Positions 12,649 to 15,816 of a stretch of DNA of 15,816 bases are shown here, in pieces. Source of the DNA: Actinomycetes bacterium (lineage in GTDB: Bacteria > Actinomycetota > Acidimicrobiia > Acidimicrobiales > Palsa-688). How positions within the stretch are numbered: the first letter of the stretch is position 1; each line of letters starts with the position of its first letter. The translations under genes and the position numbers were made by a program. The notes beneath the pieces are model-generated. The model was not told the DNA's origin. It was given only the letters and a program-made list of their open reading frames with translations, and did no database searches. The stretch is from contig JAJZWW010000025.1 in assembly GCA_021846485.1 (NCBI GenBank), forward strand, positions 1 through 15,816. Reading direction: 5' to 3'.

Positions 12649-14717
12649 TGGCCACCACCGCGACTCCCCCGCCTCCCCAGCAGACCCCGGCCCAGCCGCA
12701 CGGCGTGGCCCGCTCCCGCGGCCTGTTCGAGCGGGAGATCCTCTCTCGGGCCCTACCGGAGGCGTTCTTGAAGCTGGACCCTCGGGTCCAGGTGCGCAAC
12801 CCGGTGATGTTCGTGGTCCTCGTGGGCACGGTCGTCACCCTGATCGAGTCGATCACCAGCCCCGGCGTGTTCGACTGGTCGATCACCGCCTGGCTGCTGC
12901 TCACGGTGATCTTCGCCAACTTCGCCGAGGCGCTCGCCGAGGGGCGCGGCAAGGCCCAGGCCGACACCCTCAGGCGGATGCGGGCCGACACCGAGGCCCG
13001 CCGGCTGCGCCCCGACGGCACCGAGGAGCGGGTGGGGGCGGCCACCCTCGCCCAGGGCGACCTGGTCGTGTGCGAGGCCGGCGACCTCGTCCCCTCCGAC
13101 GGGGAGATCGTCGAAGGCGTCGCCTCCGTCGACGAGTCGGCCATCACCGGGGAGTCGGCCCCGGTGATCCGCGAGTCCGGCGGGGACCGCTCGGCGGTGA
13201 CCGGGGGGACCAAGGTCCTCTCGGACCGCATCGTCGTGCGGATCACCGCCGAGCAGGGCCAGACCTTCCTCGACCGGATGATCGGCCTGGTGGAGGGCGC
13301 CAACCGCCAGCGGACCCCCAACGAGATCGCCCTCACGATCTTGCTGGCGGTGCTCACCATCGTGTTCCTCCCGGTGGTGGTGGTCCTCGAGCCCTTCGGC
13401 CGCTACGCCGGCGCATCGGTCTCGGTGGTGGTCCTCGTCTCCCTGCTGGTGTGCCTCATCCCGACCACCATCGGCGCCCTGCTCTCCGCCATCGGCATCG
13501 CCGGCATGGACCGCATGGTGCAGCGCAACGTGCTGGCGATGAGCGGCCGGGCGGTCGAGGCCGCCGGCGACGTCCAGACCTTGCTGCTGGACAAGACCGG
13601 GACCATCACCCTGGGCAACCGGATGGCCTCGAGCTTCACCCCGGTGCAAGGCGTCGACGAGCGCGACCTCGCCGACGCCGCCCAGCTCGCCAGCCTGGCC
13701 GACGAGACCCCCGAGGGTCGCTCGGTGGTCGTGCTCGCCAAGGAGCGCTTCGGCATACGCGAAAGGGCACTCGACGGCGGCCACGAGTTCGTCCCGTTCA
13801 GCGCGATCACCCGGATGTCGGGCCTCGACGTCGGCAGTCGCCAGATCCGCAAGGGGGCCGCCGACTCGGTGAAGCGATGGGTCGCGGAGCAAGGAGGGAG
13901 CCTGCCCGAGGACCTCGACCCCGCGGTGGAGCGCATCTCCCGGGCGGGCTCCACTCCCCTCGTGGTCGCCGACGGCAAGCGGATACTCGGGGTCATCGAG
14001 CTGAAGGACGTGGTGAAGACCGGCATCCGCGAGAAGTTCGACGAGATGCGCTCCATGGGCATCCGCACGGTGATGATCACCGGCGACAACCCGCTCACCG
14101 CCGCGGCCATCGCCCAGGAGGCCGGCGTCGACGACTTCCTCGCCGAGGCCACCCCGGAGACCAAGATGGAGCTGATCAAAGCCGAGCAGCAGGGCGGCAA
14201 GCTCGTCGCGATGACCGGCGACGGGACCAACGACGCGCCCGCGCTCGCCCAGGCCGACGTGGGGGTGGCGATGAACACCGGCACCACCGCCGCCAAGGAG
14301 GCCGGCAACATGGTCGACCTCGACTCCAACCCCACCAAGCTCATCGACGTCGTCGAGATCGGCAAGCAGCTGCTCATCACCCGCGGGGCGCTCACCACGT
14401 TCTCGATCGCCAACGACATCGCCAAGTACTTCGCGATCATCCCCGCCCTGTTCGTCGCGACCTACCCGCAGCTCGGGGCGCTCAACATCATGGGGTTGCA
14501 CAGCCCGCAGAGCGCCGTGCTCTCCGCAGTCATCTTCAACGCCCTGGTGATCGTCGCCCTGATCCCCCTCGCTCTGCGGGGCGTCCGGTTCCGGGCAGCC
14601 GGATCGGCGTCGATCCTCCGGCGCAACGTCTTCATCTACGGGGTCGGGGGGATCATCGTGCCGTTCCTCGGCATCAAGCTGATCGACCTGTTCCTCGTAG
14701 CCGTCCACTGGTACTGA
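12648..14717 (+). CDS. kdpB: KdpB, P-type ATPase catalytic subunit
   Basis: 689 residues, full length. The actuator domain has ITGES (TGES at about 167-170, whose serine is the inhibitory phosphorylation site in E. coli KdpB). The phosphorylation motif is LLDKTGTIT with Asp315, the nucleotide domain includes FSAITRMSG and IRKGAAD, and the hinge motif is MTGDGTNDAPAL with Asp525 and Asp529. The N-terminal cytoplasmic stretch (LFEREILSRALPEAFLKLDP) and the membrane helices flanking these domains are standard. It hydrolyses ATP and transfers K+ received from KdpA. No defects are visible. Confidence 0.98.
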   Translation: MATTATPPPPQQTPAQPHGVARSRGLFEREILSRALPEAFLKLDPRVQVRNPVMFVVLVGTVVTLIESITSPGVFDWSITAWLLLTVIFANFAEALAEGRGKAQADTLRRMRADTEARRLRPDGTEERVGAATLAQGDLVVCEAGDLVPSDGEIVEGVASVDESAITGESAPVIRESGGDRSAVTGGTKVLSDRIVVRITAEQGQTFLDRMIGLVEGANRQRTPNEIALTILLAVLTIVFLPVVVVLEPFGRYAGASVSVVVLVSLLVCLIPTTIGALLSAIGIAGMDRMVQRNVLAMSGRAVEAAGDVQTLLLDKTGTITLGNRMASSFTPVQGVDERDLADAAQLASLADETPEGRSVVVLAKERFGIRERALDGGHEFVPFSAITRMSGLDVGSRQIRKGAADSVKRWVAEQGGSLPEDLDPAVERISRAGSTPLVVADGKRILGVIELKDVVKTGIREKFDEMRSMGIRTVMITGDNPLTAAAIAQEAGVDDFLAEATPETKMELIKAEQQGGKLVAMTGDGTNDAPALAQADVGVAMNTGTTAAKEAGNMVDLDSNPTKLIDVVEIGKQLLITRGALTTFSIANDIAKYFAIIPALFVATYPQLGALNIMGLHSPQSAVLSAVIFNALVIVALIPLALRGVRFRAAGSASILRRNVFIYGVGGIIVPFLGIKLIDLFLVAVHWY

Positions 14718-14729
14718 TCGGAGCGCCCC

Positions 14730-15308
14730 GTGCTCGCCAACCTCCGCCGCTCGGTCGTCCTGTCGGCCTTCCTCCTCGTGGTGGTCTTCGCCTACGCCTA
14801 CGCCGGCACCGGCGTCTCCCAGCTGCTCTTCCCCCGCCAGGCCAACGGCTCGCTCACCTCGAGCGGCTCCACCCTGATCGGCCAGAACTGGACCTCCACC
14901 CGGTTCTTCCACGGCCGCCCCGACGCCTTCGGGCCCTACGCCGGGGTCGGCGACGACCCGCTCGTCGCCAACGGGCGCAAGGGCGAGTCGGGCGCGACCA
15001 ACCTCGGGCCCCGCTCCGAGACCCTCCTGGAGGACACCAAGGAGCTGGTCGCCTGGTGGCACGCCCACGGGGTCGATCCGACGCCCGACCTGGTCACCAC
15101 CTCGGCCAGCGGGCTCGACCCCGACATCACCCCGGCCGACGCCCGGGCCGAGATCCCGATGATCACCAGCTCGACAGGCATCCCGCGGTCCCGCCTCGAG
15201 GCGCTGATCCGCAGCCAGACCCGGGGGCCCGAGCTGGGTTTCCTCGGCAGCTCCTACGTCGACGTACTGCGCCTCAACGAGGCGCTCGCCGCCCTCGAGC
15301 GACGGTGA
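14730..15308 (+). CDS. kdpC: KdpC, accessory subunit of the K+-transporting ATPase
   Basis: 192 residues from GTG 14730, with CGGAG a few bases upstream and 12 bases after the kdpB stop. A single N-terminal helix (SVVLSAFLLVVVFAYAYAGT) precedes an extracytoplasmic domain. Family motifs are GSTLIGQNWTSTRFFHGRPD, TTSASGLDPDITPADA and LGFLGSSYVDVLRLNEAL. KdpC assembles with KdpA and KdpB and raises ATP affinity. It closes the structural gene set. A series of inverted repeats follows the stop. Confidence 0.97.
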   Translation: MLANLRRSVVLSAFLLVVVFAYAYAGTGVSQLLFPRQANGSLTSSGSTLIGQNWTSTRFFHGRPDAFGPYAGVGDDPLVANGRKGESGATNLGPRSETLLEDTKELVAWWHAHGVDPTPDLVTTSASGLDPDITPADARAEIPMITSSTGIPRSRLEALIRSQTRGPELGFLGSSYVDVLRLNEALAALERR

Positions 15309-15340
15309 GCAGCTTCGTCGAGCTGCCCGGCGCAGCCGGG
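15309..15340 (+). terminator. Two adjacent hairpins after kdpC
   Basis: GCAGCT-TCGTCG-AGCTGC (15309-15326) and CCCGGC-GCA-GCCGGG (15326-15340) are perfect 6-bp stems that share one base, starting right after the kdpC stop. No T-run follows, so an intrinsic terminator is not certain. An attenuator or an mRNA-end stabiliser would look the same. Confidence 0.45.
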
Positions 15341-15350
15341 TGGGGGTCGG

Positions 15351-15410
15351 CCGGTGGCGAGGAGGCTAGCTGACGCCGCCCCCTAGCTAGGCGAAGCTCG
15401 TCGCCACCGG
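15351..15410. repeat. 10-bp inverted repeat with an inner GCTAG/CTAGC stem
   Basis: CCGGTGGCGA (15351-15360) and TCGCCACCGG (15401-15410) are exact reverse complements. Between them GCTAG (15365-15369) can pair with CTAGC (15383-15387). The structure sits between kdpC and the NfeD-like frame and could be a control element or a relic of a deletion. Confidence 0.55.
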
Positions 15411-15411
15411 G

Positions 15412-15567
15412 GTGGTCGGAGAGACCTGGACCGCAAAGGACGACGGCGGGGTCGTCGTCACCGGTGCCCGAGTGAGCGTGGAGGGCGTCACCCGGGTCGG
15501 GCACGGCAAGCTGGTGGTGTGGAACCCGTGGTACGACATCGAGGCACCGCCACCCGGCCGGGGATGA
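15412..15567 (+). CDS. Small NfeD-like (OB-fold) reading frame, possibly a gene remnant
   Basis: A frame bounded upstream by a TAG at 15388 and starting at GTG 15412 encodes about 51 residues: GETWTAKDDGGVVVTGARVS, then a VEGVTR turn and KLVVWNPWYDIEAPPP. The pattern G-E-x-W-T-A, then G-x-x-V and VxV-x-GV resembles the C-terminal OB-fold of NfeD proteins, without the membrane part. No good ribosome binding site precedes it. Its TGA overlaps the ATG of the following KdpD N-terminal gene (ATGA). It may be a decayed nfeD fragment or a real small protein coupled to the KdpD module. The family resemblance is moderate at best. Confidence 0.4.
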   Translation: MVGETWTAKDDGGVVVTGARVSVEGVTRVGHGKLVVWNPWYDIEAPPPGRG

Positions 15568-15816
15568 GCGACACCGCCGGCGCGCCTGCGGCCCGGCCCG
15601 GGCCCGACCCGGACCCCGACGCCGAGGAGTTCGTGGAGCGGGCGGGGCATTTCCGCGTGTACCTCGGGGCGGTCGCCGGCGTGGGCAAGACCTACGCCAT
15701 GCTGAACGAGGGGCGCCGGCGCCGGGATCGAGGGGCGGACGTGGTCGTGGCGTTCGCCGAGACCCACGGCAGGCCGCGCACCGCCGAGCTCCTGGAGGGC
15801 CTCGAGGTCCTGCCCC
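15564..15816 (+). CDS. KdpD N-terminal sensor domain protein (3' partial)
   Basis: The first 84 residues are visible and the window edge cuts the rest. After an acidic, Pro-rich start comes FRVYLGAVAGVGKTYAMLNE, with the KdpD Walker-type motif GAVAGVGKT at residues 35-43, then DVVVAFAETHGRPRTAELLE. This is the KdpD domain that binds ATP and is followed by a Usp domain in full-length KdpD. Because a kinase with the KdpD C-terminal half already exists at 8491, this may be a short, kinase-free KdpD such as that known from Anabaena, or a second full KdpD. The missing sequence decides. The ATG overlaps the stop of the small frame upstream. Confidence 0.9.
   Translation, partial: MSDTAGAPAARPGPDPDPDAEEFVERAGHFRVYLGAVAGVGKTYAMLNEGRRRRDRGADVVVAFAETHGRPRTAELLEGLEVLP

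Noticed and set aside
12753..15068. A 771-codon open frame on the minus strand across kdpB and kdpC
   Set aside because: It is the antisense shadow of kdpB/kdpC, produced by very high third-position GC. It is rich in Gly, Asp and His runs and has no domain-like sequence.
13070..15373. A 767-codon open frame on the plus strand out of frame with kdpB and kdpC
   Set aside because: Arg/Pro/His-rich shadow translation; kdpB and kdpC in the other frames carry all the family motifs.
1..15816. CRISPR arrays, insertion sequences, rRNA genes or toxin-antitoxin pairs
   Set aside because: No regular spaced repeats, transposase motifs, rRNA-like segments or paired small toxin-type genes were seen.

Overview
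The DNA is very GC-rich, uses GTG and TTG starts freely, packs genes with 4-base NTGA overlaps, and carries an integrase cassette and a kdp locus of actinobacterial style. It is most likely chromosomal DNA from a high-GC actinomycete. The species cannot be named from the sequence.

Left part (1-2440): the end of an integrated mobile element. In order it holds the tail of a TOPRIM-domain (primase-like) protein, a small excisionase-type helix-turn-helix protein, a tyrosine recombinase with a complete catalytic set, and a small convergent unknown gene. It ends at the 3' end of a tRNA-Arg(ACG) gene, which is the likely integration target. The other end of the element lies outside the window. Two 11-bp tandem repeats between int and the tRNA may bind the recombinase or a regulator.

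Middle part (2440-8490): chromosomal genes. A decayed drug-exporter (MFS, DHA2 type) pseudogene comes first, then a 61-residue unknown gene. A four-gene minus-strand operon follows, read right to left: a lone cyclic-nucleotide-binding domain protein, a VOC/glyoxalase-fold protein, gamma-glutamyltransferase and a Nudix hydrolase. Each gene is coupled to the next by a stop/start overlap. Divergent from it is an AI-2E/PerM-family membrane protein. It is followed by an orphan reading-frame remnant encoding one membrane helix.

Right part (8419-15816): a potassium-uptake locus. It holds a KdpD-like histidine kinase lacking the KdpD N-terminal domains, KdpE, a 27-residue membrane peptide, KdpF, KdpA, KdpB and KdpC. 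After kdpC come tandem hairpins and a 51-residue NfeD-like reading frame, then the start of a protein with the KdpD N-terminal domain, cut by the window edge. The two-component pair precedes the structural genes, and the KdpD N-terminal sensor module sits downstream, so KdpD may be split. The leader before the transporter genes contains GTTCA repeats one helical turn apart, enclosed by an 11-bp inverted repeat whose right arm covers the ribosome binding site. This looks like a two-layer control region for kdp and is the most interesting regulatory structure here.
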